In this document: piece by piece, positions 24,060-35,053 of the stretch | Numbering within the stretch: the stretch's first letter is position 1 | How the letters are laid out: each line of letters begins with the position of its first letter | DNA from: Volvox africanus | Lineage: Eukaryota > Chlorophyta > Chlorophyceae > Chlamydomonadales > Volvocaceae | DNA: 64,000 nucleotides | Assembly (NCBI GenBank): GCA_030268105.1 | Contig: BSDZ01000079.1 | Location: 2,609,501 to 2,673,500, forward strand | Direction: 5' to 3' | The notes under the pieces: generated by a model | Database searches by the model: none | Seen by the model: the letters and a program-made list of their open reading frames with translations, nothing else | Told to the model about the DNA's origin: nothing | Position numbers and translations under genes: made by a program

Positions 24060-27000
24060 CTATGGGCCGATGACAGCACCCGCATCCGTCATCCCTCCCA
24101 CCTGACCCCGGTACACGCCGTTGAAATCCGTACTCGCTTCTTCCAGCCTTGGCACACTGTGGGTGGCGGGGCTGCCGCCACCAGGCATGTACGTGACCGG
24201 GTCCAGCGACGGATTCGCCTCCACGCTGCCCACGTCGCCGCCAATATAGGACTTCCACCCCGCCAGTGCGCCGTCGTACCCAGTCCCTAACGGCGCCACC
24301 CTGCGGTCCACGTAACGGCCGCTGACGGGGGAGCTGGCGGCCGCCTTGAAGTAGATGTTGTTGGCGAAGGACAGGCTGCTAACGTTGGAGACGGCGGGGT
24401 ATACTGGCAGCGAGTTGGCGTCCACGTCGGGAATCTGAACAGCAGAGATCAGAACGCAGCCCAGAAGGCAGCACATGGTATTCGCAGCCTTCAGTCAACA
24501 CGAAGTCCTCCATGTACCTGAGAAGTGGTCGAGTCGACGGTGCTGCAGCAGTGGGGCTGCCGGCCAGGCAAGGAAATCCCGGCCTCCTAGCCAATCAAGC
24601 CGTGCCCAATGCAAACCCATCACTACACTCACCCCATTGCACTCCGCTACGGTGCAGTCCGCATCCAAACACAAGCAGCCCGTGTCCAGCACGTCCAAAG
24701 CTGAGGCCGGGATCTTGGAGATGTCGTACAGTTGGGACAGGACAGCATCCCATTTGCCAGTGGCTTCGCCTGCGTTTGCGTGTTTGCGTGTTTTTTCGCA
24801 TTTAGAGCCGTAGCAACGGGACGTGGGACCGCCATGCATGCATTACTCCGAAGACCAACATAAACCATCAACGCCGTTGGGAGAGGCGACGAAGTCGGGC
24901 TGTCGGACTAAACGACAGGTCGGAATAGGAAAGATGCGCATCAGCGAGGACACAGGCCGATATCAGGGGACGGCAGATTGATATGTGAGGTACGCTACGC
25001 TTGATCGGCGCAGTAACGAGTAGCCAGCGGCGAGGCATGCTAAGATTATCTGAACAGAGAGGGAGAGAGGGTCTAGGGTCTTCCTGAACTCCAGGGAAGG
25101 TGCATGTGCGGTCAGGACATGGACTGCAAAGTCACAGACACATTCCCACAGACGGCGACAACGGAACCGATTATGTGCCGTACCTGAAAAGTACCAGGGA
25201 CTCCCGTTGTCCGCAAAGATACCGCCGTACTTCTTCAATGCCGTGCAAAACACCTGCGCTGCCTGAGCCAGGGGGCTGCAGTCGAAGGAGGCATTGAGGC
25301 GCACCCTCATGCCCATGTACGGCGCATCGAGGCCTGTGTAACCGGTGGGGGCGAAGTGGGTGGCGGGTGGTGCGAAGGCACGGCGCGAGTTGGGCCCCGT
25401 GAAGCGGATCGCGTGATCGATCACCCCCTTCACCGCCACCTCCTCCCATTTGACCAGGCCGGGCAGGATGGGGAGACCGGCGGCATCTGCGGACGTCCAG
25501 CCCAGCGGCCGGCCCACAGCGTTGCGGGAGAGGTTGAAGCGGGACACCTGGTCGGCTTGCCACCGCCCAGTGCCGGTCACCGAGGGAGGGAAGCTGCCGG
25601 GAACAGGGCAGGACACAGAAAGGCAGAGAGATTGAGACGCATGAGGATATGATAGGGAGCAGCGCGTGTAACAAACACCACCTGAAGTACATGTGGTCTT
25701 GCTCAAGGTTAGGGCAGCAAGCCAAGGTTAAGACAGCCTTCACAGCATCCCCTGCCTCCCCGCACACTCGTACCTCCTCCAAGTTTCGTACAGCAGACAC
25801 GTTGCATTATCGACGACCAGCACGTGGCGGTCGCCTCCGCAGGGGTTGTCCGGGCAGTTGTTGTAGGCTCCCTCAACGGTGGCGTTGGAGGGGAAGGGGT
25901 ACCCTCCCGGCAGGATGTCCGACTCGTCGGCGTAGCCAGTGAGAGGAATGTCAATCTGCGGGAGGCGGAGGGGGCGCGTAGGCTAATAGATAAGAATCGC
26001 ATCAGGCGACCCATCTATGAGTCAGCTGCTAAACAAGTGAGGAATCGTCGAGTCATACAGCCTACCAAAATGACTCTCTTCCCGCCTCAATCCCCTCGCC
26101 TCAATCCCCTCGCCTCAATCCCCTCGCCTCAATCCCCTCGCCTCAAGTCCTGCATTCAGAAAATGCTCTCACCGGTACCATGGACGTGCCCTTGCTGCTG
26201 TCAACGACCACAAACGGAATCCCGTACAAAATTCGTCGACCGTTGGCCGTGTAGCCACCTCCAAAGTCGGGATGCAGGTTGCCCCCACCGATGTGCGCCT
26301 TGATCGAGTTGCTGTTCGGATGCACGGGCAAGGATGTGACATCCAGGTGCCAGGCATTGTCCGGAGGAAAGATGGGGCAGGAGCCATCCGGGTTGCGGCC
26401 CACCTCCCCCGGCGCGTTCAGGTAACTGTCAGCAAAGGATTGCGCTTGAGCTAACTCCCGGCGGTCGTTAGGACGAGAGGCCTCAAGCTGCCCCTCGGAG
26501 AAAGCAGCTGCAGTTGAAACGATATCAGCGGTTTTAGCTGCAGCCATAAGGGCCCTCAGCACCCGACGGTGGTGCAGAGCAGCAGGGCACGTCCCATTAG
26601 GCACTGTTCCAGTCAGATACTTGTTGAGGACGGTGGCCTGCATGATGCGTGCCTCCACCATCAGGTTGGCGGTGACGGGGCCACCCAGTGTGATGATGTT
26701 ATTCTTGAAGGTGATGTTGGTATTGGGCGGGCCCGTGGTGAGGGTGGGACCGAGCTGCTTGGGACTGACGTTGAGCAGCACCCCCGCCTGCATGCTGGCC
26801 GCCACGTTGAGCAGGGTGTTGTGAACCACCACAGCGTCACGGGCCGAATAGAAGGACACACCCGCACCGGCACCCCCGTCCAGAATGTTACTGCGTTGGA
26901 GAGTAAGGAACGTGCGTGGGAGGGAGGGAAAGGGGAATGTGAAAGCCAAGGCGACGGGAAGCCCGGCTACGATTGCGATCAGCTGCTGGTGTGAGCGAGG

Positions 27001-30000
27001 CGGTCGTACGCCCTGTCCCTCATGGGGTCGTCTGTCTCCGGGAGAGTCCGTCACCCGAGCATGCAGCTCCGCTCCCTAGGGTTCCGATCACCTACTTGCG
27101 CACAGTCGTGTTGATGTTGTCATGCCAGTCGTTGTTGGTGCGCGCCCAGTCCACGTCCATGTACATCACCTCCGTGTTGTCACTGCCAAGGATGATGCCG
27201 CGACCTCCAAAGTTCCTAGATGCGGCGAGGGTAGGGGCAGAGGGACGGTGAGCAAGAGGCATGAAGCAGGGACGAGGCGTGGGCGACTCAGGCCGTACAA
27301 CTGACACAATCACAACCGTACCTACCCCGCCGTGGTTAAATGCCAGATGCGGAGCAACGCCTGCTGGCCCCTGCCCCTGGCCAGGGGCTTTGGGAGGGTT
27401 CCCCGTGCATGAACCCCCTCCCTGGCCCCCAGCTCCTCATACAGCCGCTACCCGGCCGGGGCTCACTTGATGATGTTCCTCTCCACCAGCACGTTCCTTG
27501 CCCCGCCCCCAAGCCGGATGCCCGTATCCGCTGGGCTGAGGATGGAGCTGCCGCGGATGATCAGATTGCCGCCGCCGCGGACCTCAAGTCCGGTGTCCTT
27601 GGGACGAGCGATGGTCACATTCTCAACGACCACGTCCTTCACGAAGGTGCTCAGCTTGATGCCGTGCAGGCCGCAATCGGTCAGGGACATGTGCTAGATG
27701 CAGACAGGGCCAGGGAGGGGTAGCGGTGTGTGGAGGGGTTCACGCGCAGAGAGACATTAGGGACAAAGAACGGCTCCAAGGGGGCCATCTTGAAGGGACG
27801 AGAGGTCAACGTGCAAATTGTTGTCGGAAAAAACACAAGAAACACCGGATGCGCCGTACCTTGATGAACGAGCTCGTGGCGCGCAAGCCCCTCGCCGCCA
27901 GGTAAAAGGCCCAGTACGCGCTAGTGCCGCTGCCAGCTCCCTCGTTCAGATGTATGCAGCTACTGGAAGAGGAGCCGGACATGACCACGTCGAAATTCGC
28001 CAAAGTGATGGCGGCGGCGCCGCCGTAGAGGCCTTCGCCGGTGCGGATGCAGGGGTTAGCCCCTGTTGTGGCGGGGGAGCACACGACCGTGGCGCGGGCG
28101 CCTGGGAGGTCGGCGGGATTGGTCGTGACGGTCACCTGCGGACATGAGCATTAGGGGGACACGGGCTGTCAGGTCGGGACCCGTTTGCGGTTCAGCCCAT
28201 CTCATCTTCACATATAGGGAGCAGAAACGTTTGGAGTATCTCAAATTATGTGCAGCACCGAATGCGGCTCGGTGTTTGATTGAGGCAAGGATGACTGCTG
28301 GCATAAGACACATGGACGGCGAGGCAAGCGGCTCATCTTTGTGTGTGCACGTGTTGTTTTTCAGAAGGTACGGCGAGTGTACTGCTGACTCACATTGGGT
28401 CTGAAGATTCCGAAGCCGCCCACGTGGCTCTGGCCACCCTTGAGCAGAACTCGATCGCATTGGTTGATGGCCGCCAGGGCGGCCCCGACGGTCTTGAAGG
28501 GGTAGGAGTAGTTGGAGTCGTAGTTGAAGGCCTGACTATCCGTGCCGTTGACCGCGTCCACGTACACGTCCTTGCACACCCGCGCTGCCCAATAGTCGTA
28601 CGGCCACTCCTTGTCGTACACGGGGCCAGGCCCCACGCCGTAAAATGCCGGATTCTTGGCGAACGCTACCGGTACGGGCGGCATCGGCTTGGCGCCTCCA
28701 TTGATGTTGGACTGCACGGCGCCGGAGTCGAACTGATCCACGGGTCGCGTTCTGCCGCTGAAGTCGTCCGTCACCAGCTTCACACCCGACGGCAGAGAAG
28801 TTGCTGCGCGGGCCTTTGCGGGGCTGCATGCCAGTGGTGTGAAGTTGGCGTTGAGCTGCGGGTCCGCCTCGATGCTGTTGATGTCGCAGAGGGGCTGGTG
28901 CAGGGTGGTGGCGCAGTGGACGGACCAGCCGGTGACGTTGCCGACGAACGCAGTGCCGGATCGCTCGTCTTCCAGCATGGCGCCCCGGCCCCATTGGAAT
29001 GGGACTGGTCCTAGGCCTGGTGGTGCGGATGGGCGGTGAAGCCTCAGAGAGCGACGCCAGAGCAAGCAAGGGCCTGTCCGATGCCTTCGATCGACCAACC
29101 CACGGAACAGATTGAAAATCGTACAATGAAGGGTTTTGGAAAAGAGATATCCCCGCGACAAACCAGGGTCACCAACTGTGTGCAAGCGCGGGGCCGGTCC
29201 CACCTTTCTGGTCGAAGTAGACGTTATGTGCGGACATGAAGAAGCTGGTGGGGTCCAGACCGTTGTCCCGGATCTGCAGCACCGGCCCGGCTCGTGCGGT
29301 GGCGGACCGCACCAGTAAGTTCGCCCACAGCGTCAGGTTGGCACAGCGCGTGAGGACGGAGCCCGAGGGCGTATAGTCGTGCGTGTAGGCGTTGACGAGG
29401 ATGCAGCTTTGGGCGTTCTCCTGCGCCTGCCAAATGGTATTGTGGGCAAGGATGGTGCCACGGCTTGCCCACACGTTGATGCCCGCCTGACCCACAGCCG
29501 TGATGATGTTGTTGCGGGCTGCGGACAGCGGGATCAGGTCATGAGGCAGAGCAGACACACGGTGGGGCGGGGCCCGCCACACGGGGAGCTCCAAGGAGAG
29601 CGACATCCCTATCAGGGCCGAACAGTCCCGAAGGAGCGGTCTACGAGGATGAATGCGTGTGCACATCCGTAGCGCCTGGCATGTCGCGACATGTCGTGGC
29701 TCAGGACATGAAGGAGTCATATGCCATTGTCGCTGGTAAGATTTTTCAGATGCCTGACCTAGTCGCTGGAAGCTCGCAGCGCGGTCTGGGCCTCACCGGT
29801 AGCGTTGATGGACTCGTGCAGGGCTGGGTTGTTGATGGGATCCATGTACTCGTACTCAGTTGCGAAGCCAAGGTTGAACCCGAAATCGGTTCGCGCCACG
29901 AAATTGCGCTCAAGCAGCGCCCGCGCGGTGCCTCCGGCCAGGTGAACTGCGGCCCCAGGGAGGTCGTGGAAGTAGCAGTCACGTACGGTTATATCGTACG

Positions 30001-33000
30001 CCTGGTATGCCACGATGCCGTGGCCGCTGGTGCGCGTCCGTGCCCCTGTGTTGTAAACCTCACAGTTTGCGAAGGTGTTGTTGGTGGCTTTCATGGTTAG
30101 CTTGATTCCGCTGCTGCCCGTATCGTGGATGCTGCAGTGCAGAAGGGAAGGGAAGGTGATGGGTCCAAAGCCGGGACAAGCAAGGCCGAGGCGGCAGGTT
30201 GCGATAAGCGGCACCGGGCGGCTGTGCAGCTGTGCGGCTGTGCGGCTGTGCGGCTGTGCGGCTGTGCGGGGTGTGGCGGTGCGCGAGGCATATCACCCGC
30301 ATCTTGGGGGCGAGGACAGAAGCCAGCCACCAACAGGCAAGCACCGACACCTTGATGACACAGTTGACAGATTAGATGCAGCCCTGTCCCCGACCTACCG
30401 CACATTCTGCACGAGCCAGTGGCTGGGTGCCGCTCCCTTGGCCACCCTTTCCGCCATGGTCCCAAAGTTCTCCCAGGTGGTGAAGAACATGAGGCCGTAG
30501 AAGAAGCCGCCCGTGATCTCGAGGTCCTGCGGGCGAAGGTGAGGGCCCATCGACCCAGAATGTGGCTGCCGGGTGGATGCAGCTGCAGTCCGCAGCCCAC
30601 ACCGGCTGCAGGCTGAACCCGGGGTAGTAAGCGCATACGCACCATCTACTGCAACCAAAATCCCGCACATTCCGCACCATCCTCCCACGTCGCGCCGCGG
30701 CAGCACCCACCGATAGGACTCCGTAATCGGCTCCGGGACGCAACGTTATTACGTTGACGGCGTTCTGAGGGTCGGCCATGGGCAGGGAGATGGTCGCCCA
30801 GTGGCCAGGGGCGGACCGCAACGTGATGCGCGGTCGGGTTATGCTGAAGCCGCCTGCAAGGTCAGCGAGAAGGCACGGTGCGGCGGAGATGGCACATGGC
30901 AGGGATTAAGCGCAGCTGCACGGGCTGTAAGTGGTGAGTGATAAAGTGTTGAGGCGGACAATCAGGCAGAACGACAAAGCAGAGGATTGGAGGAAGAGAT
31001 GCGATGTTGGGCTAGGTGAGAGAGGCAGATTTGAAAGCGACTATGACGGGGTTCATTCCAGGTCCTTTCATACGCACGGCATATTTCGTTACCTCCGTTC
31101 CATGAGCTCTCCCACAGCCCCGGCAACCCCCGCGGTCACATACACATCACCCGCCTCACACGGCACCTTTCCCCTCCGCCCTCACCCGGATGCGTTCCGT
31201 TCCTCAGGTAGATGTAATCCCCGGGCCAGGCCTCAAACACCGCCTTGGCCGGAGACCTGAACGGAGAGTCCGGGTGGCCGCTGTTGATGTCGTCGCTGCC
31301 CGAGGGGTCCACCCACCAAGTCCGGGGTATTGTTGTGAGTCTGACAGGGTACTTGGTAGAGGGCTGGTTCCGACCAGTGGAGTAGGTGACCGTTAAGGCC
31401 GGGCGATGAAGCGCTGGGTTATCGCCCTGCCATTGCCCAGTGATGAAGGAAACGGTGCCATTGACGGCCCTGCAGATGCACCATTGATTTGGCACACTCA
31501 CATATTTATATCAATATCAATATCAATATCAAAATTAAAATTAATAATTATGTTTATGTTTATGTTTATGTTTATATATTTTTTTATCATTTTCATTTTT
31601 TATTTTTATTTATTTTTTATTTATACAAGGGCACCACGCCGGCGGGTCCCTTGTCACTTATATCTTACGGTTCCATTTCCACAATAAAAGCGGGGACACC
31701 TCATGTGTCTTTCTGGTTACTGGTGATGGTAATGCTTCATTCAGTCATCATCCCAGGTAGCCCACAAGGCCCAGGAGGTCCAGGATTTTCACGTCCGATA
31801 CCGGCTCTCTCTTTCTTCGTGGGCGGTGCTGCTTAGAGAACATGGAGCGGGTCCGTCCCGATTTCCGAGGATCCCGGCCCCCTTGCGTAGCGACGGGGTA
31901 GGCATCGCGTACACCTCCTCCTGAGCCAGTGACGTACCAGCCCTAAGCCTTCCTGGAGTACGTAACCCAATGTGCGTCTATGAAGCTGTGCAGGCGGTGT
32001 GAGGGGGACTAACGATGAGGGCACCACTCACCTGAATAGCAGGCCGTAATTGGCGGCGCCGTTATTGGCCCGCCACGACGCCACCTTGGCGGGGTCCAAA
32101 GCGATGGTTTGGGATGCGTAGCCGTATGCCCCGTTGACCGGGAGCACAAAGGAAATGTTGACATCGGGTGAGCAGTCGGCCCAAGCCCCGGGCTGAGTCC
32201 AGGGAATGGAGACGCTGCCGTTCCAGCGAGAGAAGCGCCAGCCGGTGCTCTTGAAGCTGCAAAGGAAAGCAAGAAGGCATGGAGGACGGATGGGCAGTTG
32301 AGGTTGAAAAGTTGACACGCCATATCGCCGTATCCCTCGCGCCCTCTATGCCAGCCTCCCTCCCGGCCCCCTTCCCCATCTCTCCCTTTCCCTCCTGTCT
32401 CCGTCCTCTCCTCCCAACTCCGCACTCCGCGGCCTTACTCGGGTCCGCTTAGCACGTAGTCCCAGGCCCGGGTCATAAAGCAGGCCTGGACCTGCACGGG
32501 CTTCTCCCAGCTGAAGAATGTCACCTGCATGACCAAATAGCACCAACCGCCGCCGCAGCCATCGCAGCAGCAACAGCAGTACCAGCAGCAGAATCGTTTT
32601 CATCAGGCCCATACCTCCTTGATAATGCATTTAGTTCTCATCTGCTTCCCCTACGCTATGGGGAAGTCCCCCAGTCCCTGGGACCCCCAGTGACTCCGGA
32701 CGCCCAGCAATAGTCCGGAAAGAAGTCCAGAGAGCCGCGCCCATACAGGGTTCATTCCTGGGCCACTAGCTGGCTATTTGCCCATTAGAGACAGCCCGGA
32801 CACACTGAAGAGTTAGCAGTCTGCTTGTGTTGGAGAGGCAGCAGCTAGGGAATGGAGGTCCCATGCTTGTGACCCTTGCACGCTGCCCAGACAACTTACT
32901 GTCATTTCCGCCGACTGAATAATGGCATTGTTGGGGAGGAACCTGCGGTTACGTAGGCAAGGCAGTGCGTATACGCAGGAACCCTGTGAGACGGTGATGT

Positions 33001-33711
33001 TTGTCACATGAGTTTGGATTATGCGAGTTGGCGAACAGATTGCAGGCTTGTGGGACCGGTGGAACCGTGCTGGCAGTCAGCGGCACGGAAAGCTACGTAT
33101 ATGTATCCAAGTTGGACGTTAAGGGTAAGATATTTCACTGTTCAATTGAACAGAAGGTAAATGATTCACGATTCCTTTGCGAATTTGCTCGGGGATTATC
33201 GAAGCGGTACGGGCGTGTTATGTCGCATTATGCCGTAACGTTCACAAAGAAGCGCGAAGGTGACGCCGTTTACATCCGGATGGCCCAAGCGAATCAAATA
33301 TTTATAAAATTAGGAAAGGAGATCTTACGTGTGTATATTTGTAAAACGGATGAGTGTTCTGAACTTGTCCTGGCTGCCATAATTGTAGTCCCCCAGTGCA
33401 TATGTATAATCTGGCCCGGTTGAGCCCCAAAAGTACTACATTTAGAGTGAATTACAAAGTCAGCACATAGATTGAATCCGTAGCTCGCTCAGGGTGTCAG
33501 CAGAGGACGTTAGGACCAACCGCACCGTTTCTCCGTTCTGGAAGTTCCATGTGTCTCTATACTGTGTAGATAACGAGGTTTCATAGCTTGCGTTGTAATA
33601 TACAATCCGGCCGCTGTTTTCGACGAGTGTCCGCCCGGCCTGGAACCTGACGGTTGATTGAGCCCTTCCCATACCGGCAAGAAGGGCAAGCGATACAATG
33701 ACTAGGAACAT
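24060..33711 (-). CDS. secreted parallel beta-helix protein B, inverted paralogue of A
   Basis: Nineteen exons mirror gene A. In transcription order they are 33526-33711, 33329-33435, 32900-32942, 32439-32524, 32032-32256, 31186-31469, 30711-30853, 30399-30526, 29797-30131, 29204-29518, 28394-29016, 27860-28135, 27467-27693, 27096-27215, 26173-26890, 25774-25955, 25184-25593, 24633-24769 and 24060-24434, giving about 1639 residues. The start is the ATG opening a clear signal peptide (MFLVIVSLALLAGMGRAQ). Exons 1-4 and the first half of exon 6 are diverged from gene A: exon 4 reads VTFFSWEKPVQVQACFM where A has VTFINWNAPVRVDACFM. Exon 5 is about 89% identical in protein, and everything from position 31330 down to 24072 is identical in coding sequence. 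The C termini differ again (AVIGP versus AVLGS). Both copies keep open frames and splice sites, so both are probably functional. Domains and likely role are as for A. Confidence 0.83.
26083..26146 (-). repeat. 14-base minisatellite in intron 15 of beta-helix gene B
   Basis: Mirror of the array at 20097-20160, with the same unit, phase and copy number. Confidence 0.9.
30221..30268 (-). repeat. 8-base minisatellite in intron 8 of beta-helix gene B
   Basis: Mirror of the array at 15975-16022, including the same single variant unit. Confidence 0.9.
31500..31627. repeat. AT-rich short tandem repeats in intron 5 of beta-helix gene B
   Basis: ATCAAT-type units are followed by four copies of ATGTTT and long T-rich runs. 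The block lies just outside the identical arm (which ends at 31330) and has no counterpart in intron 5 of gene A. It marks independent evolution of the flanks. Confidence 0.85.
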
Positions 33712-35053
33712 GATAATGCCTGCAGGTTAGGCTTAACTTGTTAGTAGCTTAATTTAAACTAATGCGACGCGTGTTTGTCTCTATGCATCCATGTCGCCGC
33801 ATAGTTGGCGTATCACCTTGGTGTCCCTTTGTCGGTAGGCAAGTCCAAAAACATGAGAACAATACATACATATCCATATCATAATATTAAGTTCAAGAGC
33901 TCTACAGGAAACCCACACGTTAAGCAACTATTTTGCAGTTATTTAATTACCCAGCAATTGTGCCAGCGTATGTCGAATAGCTTCCGATATCAGGCATATA
34001 TGTGAAGTCTGAAGATTTCTATTATTACCAGGAAGTCCACCTGAGGCCCTGTCTGCGTATCGCGACAGTTTTACGGAATATGTACCGGACGTTGTACTCC
34101 TTATTAAATATCGGAGACGAACGACCACTTAAAAAAATAGTCCATAGAGCTCCAGGAAATCATATCAATAAACGCACCGCCCCTCGGCAGTACTTTGAAA
34201 CCTTCCAAACCTTCCTTTGCATCAACTCTTGCTCTTTTCGCTTCCCTTAGGATCCAGCATCCAGGCAGCACCTGGTAGCACAATCTTAGCTATCTTCAAA
34301 CGTCTAAATTAACTGTATGCTTCGTTTCTTGCAAAATACCGCCGGTCATGTGACACTAGCATCCACTAGCACTGGCCCTGGTTTGTCCGTTCGTTCCTTC
34401 CTGGTTGCGCTCTTAGCCAGGGGTCTGACCCCCGACAACCCTGACACTGACCATAACCGTTCCCCACACGCTGCGCTGAGCCGGCGGTAGCGCATCATCT
34501 AGAGAAGCTTTCTTATAATACGAGTCCAATCAACCACGAATGCGAGGGCAGGCTGGTATGAAAGACTATTGAGTGTACGGGTAGATAAGAAGGGTCATGA
34601 GGCCCTGAGGGTTCATCCGGGGCTGTTTGTTAAGGGGTTATCCTCTATCGGCTTCTAAGTCCGAAGTCTGATACCTTCTTTTGTCTGGATCCTTCCCTGC
34701 CATTATCTGTATCTACCCAGCCGCGACAATTCCACTGCCCTGCCCACGGGTGACTCCTGGTCCTGCCGGTGCTGCACGAGGGCCCAATCGCTACAAGCCA
34801 AGCTCCTGGGCAAACAAAAAACAGGGCACCTCCAGCCGTGCTACCTTAGTCGTACGGCTCCTGCCGCATCTAAGCTCCAAAACCACGGAGAGGACCGATC
34901 CGTGCTGCACTGCCTGTCCGAGACCTAATATATCGGCAAGGAACGTTGGCATGCACTTGCACGTCCTCTCCCCTCCCCTCCCCCCAACCCCCATCCCCCA
35001 CAAAACCAAAATGTCACGCTCTTTTGGTGTGGGATTACACAATCCCGCACCAA
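33712..35053. other. intergenic region between ARP3 3' end and beta-helix gene B start
   Basis: This stretch holds the upstream region of gene B and the 3' flank of ARP3; both genes are on the minus strand. Open frames here are short or low-complexity and read against the ARP3 3' untranslated region. I see no RNA gene and no clear promoter element. Confidence 0.5.

Larger units (their letters stand above)
22172..24071. other. 1900-base spacer between the inverted-repeat arms
   Basis: This is non-repeated DNA holding the last codons, stops and 3' flanks of the two convergent beta-helix genes. It is AT-richer than the arms and contains a (TA)n run close to the symmetry axis (23121.5), small hairpins with a T run after the left gene (22261-22318), and an imperfect GGCCCAT-containing inverted repeat at about 24007-24068 beside the right stop codon. 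Open frames inside are short and unrecognised. Confidence 0.75.
24072..31330 (-). repeat. right arm of the 7259-base near-perfect inverted repeat
   Basis: Reverse complement of 14913-22171 with two substitutions found (28237 and 26976) and no indels. It covers gene B from mid exon 6 to 12 bases before the end of its stop codon. Confidence 0.96.

Noticed and set aside
14913..31330. Pure assembly artefact (fold-back read) as explanation for the palindrome
   Set aside because: Both flanks contain diverged but homologous exons of the same gene, and two internal substitutions exist, so two genuine loci are present. Artefactual copying of one arm onto the other during consensus building is not fully excluded.
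33001..33423. Plus-strand frame of 140 residues
   Set aside because: It lies antisense to exon 2 (33329-33435) of beta-helix gene B, whose minus-strand reading matches gene A; the plus frame has no family match.
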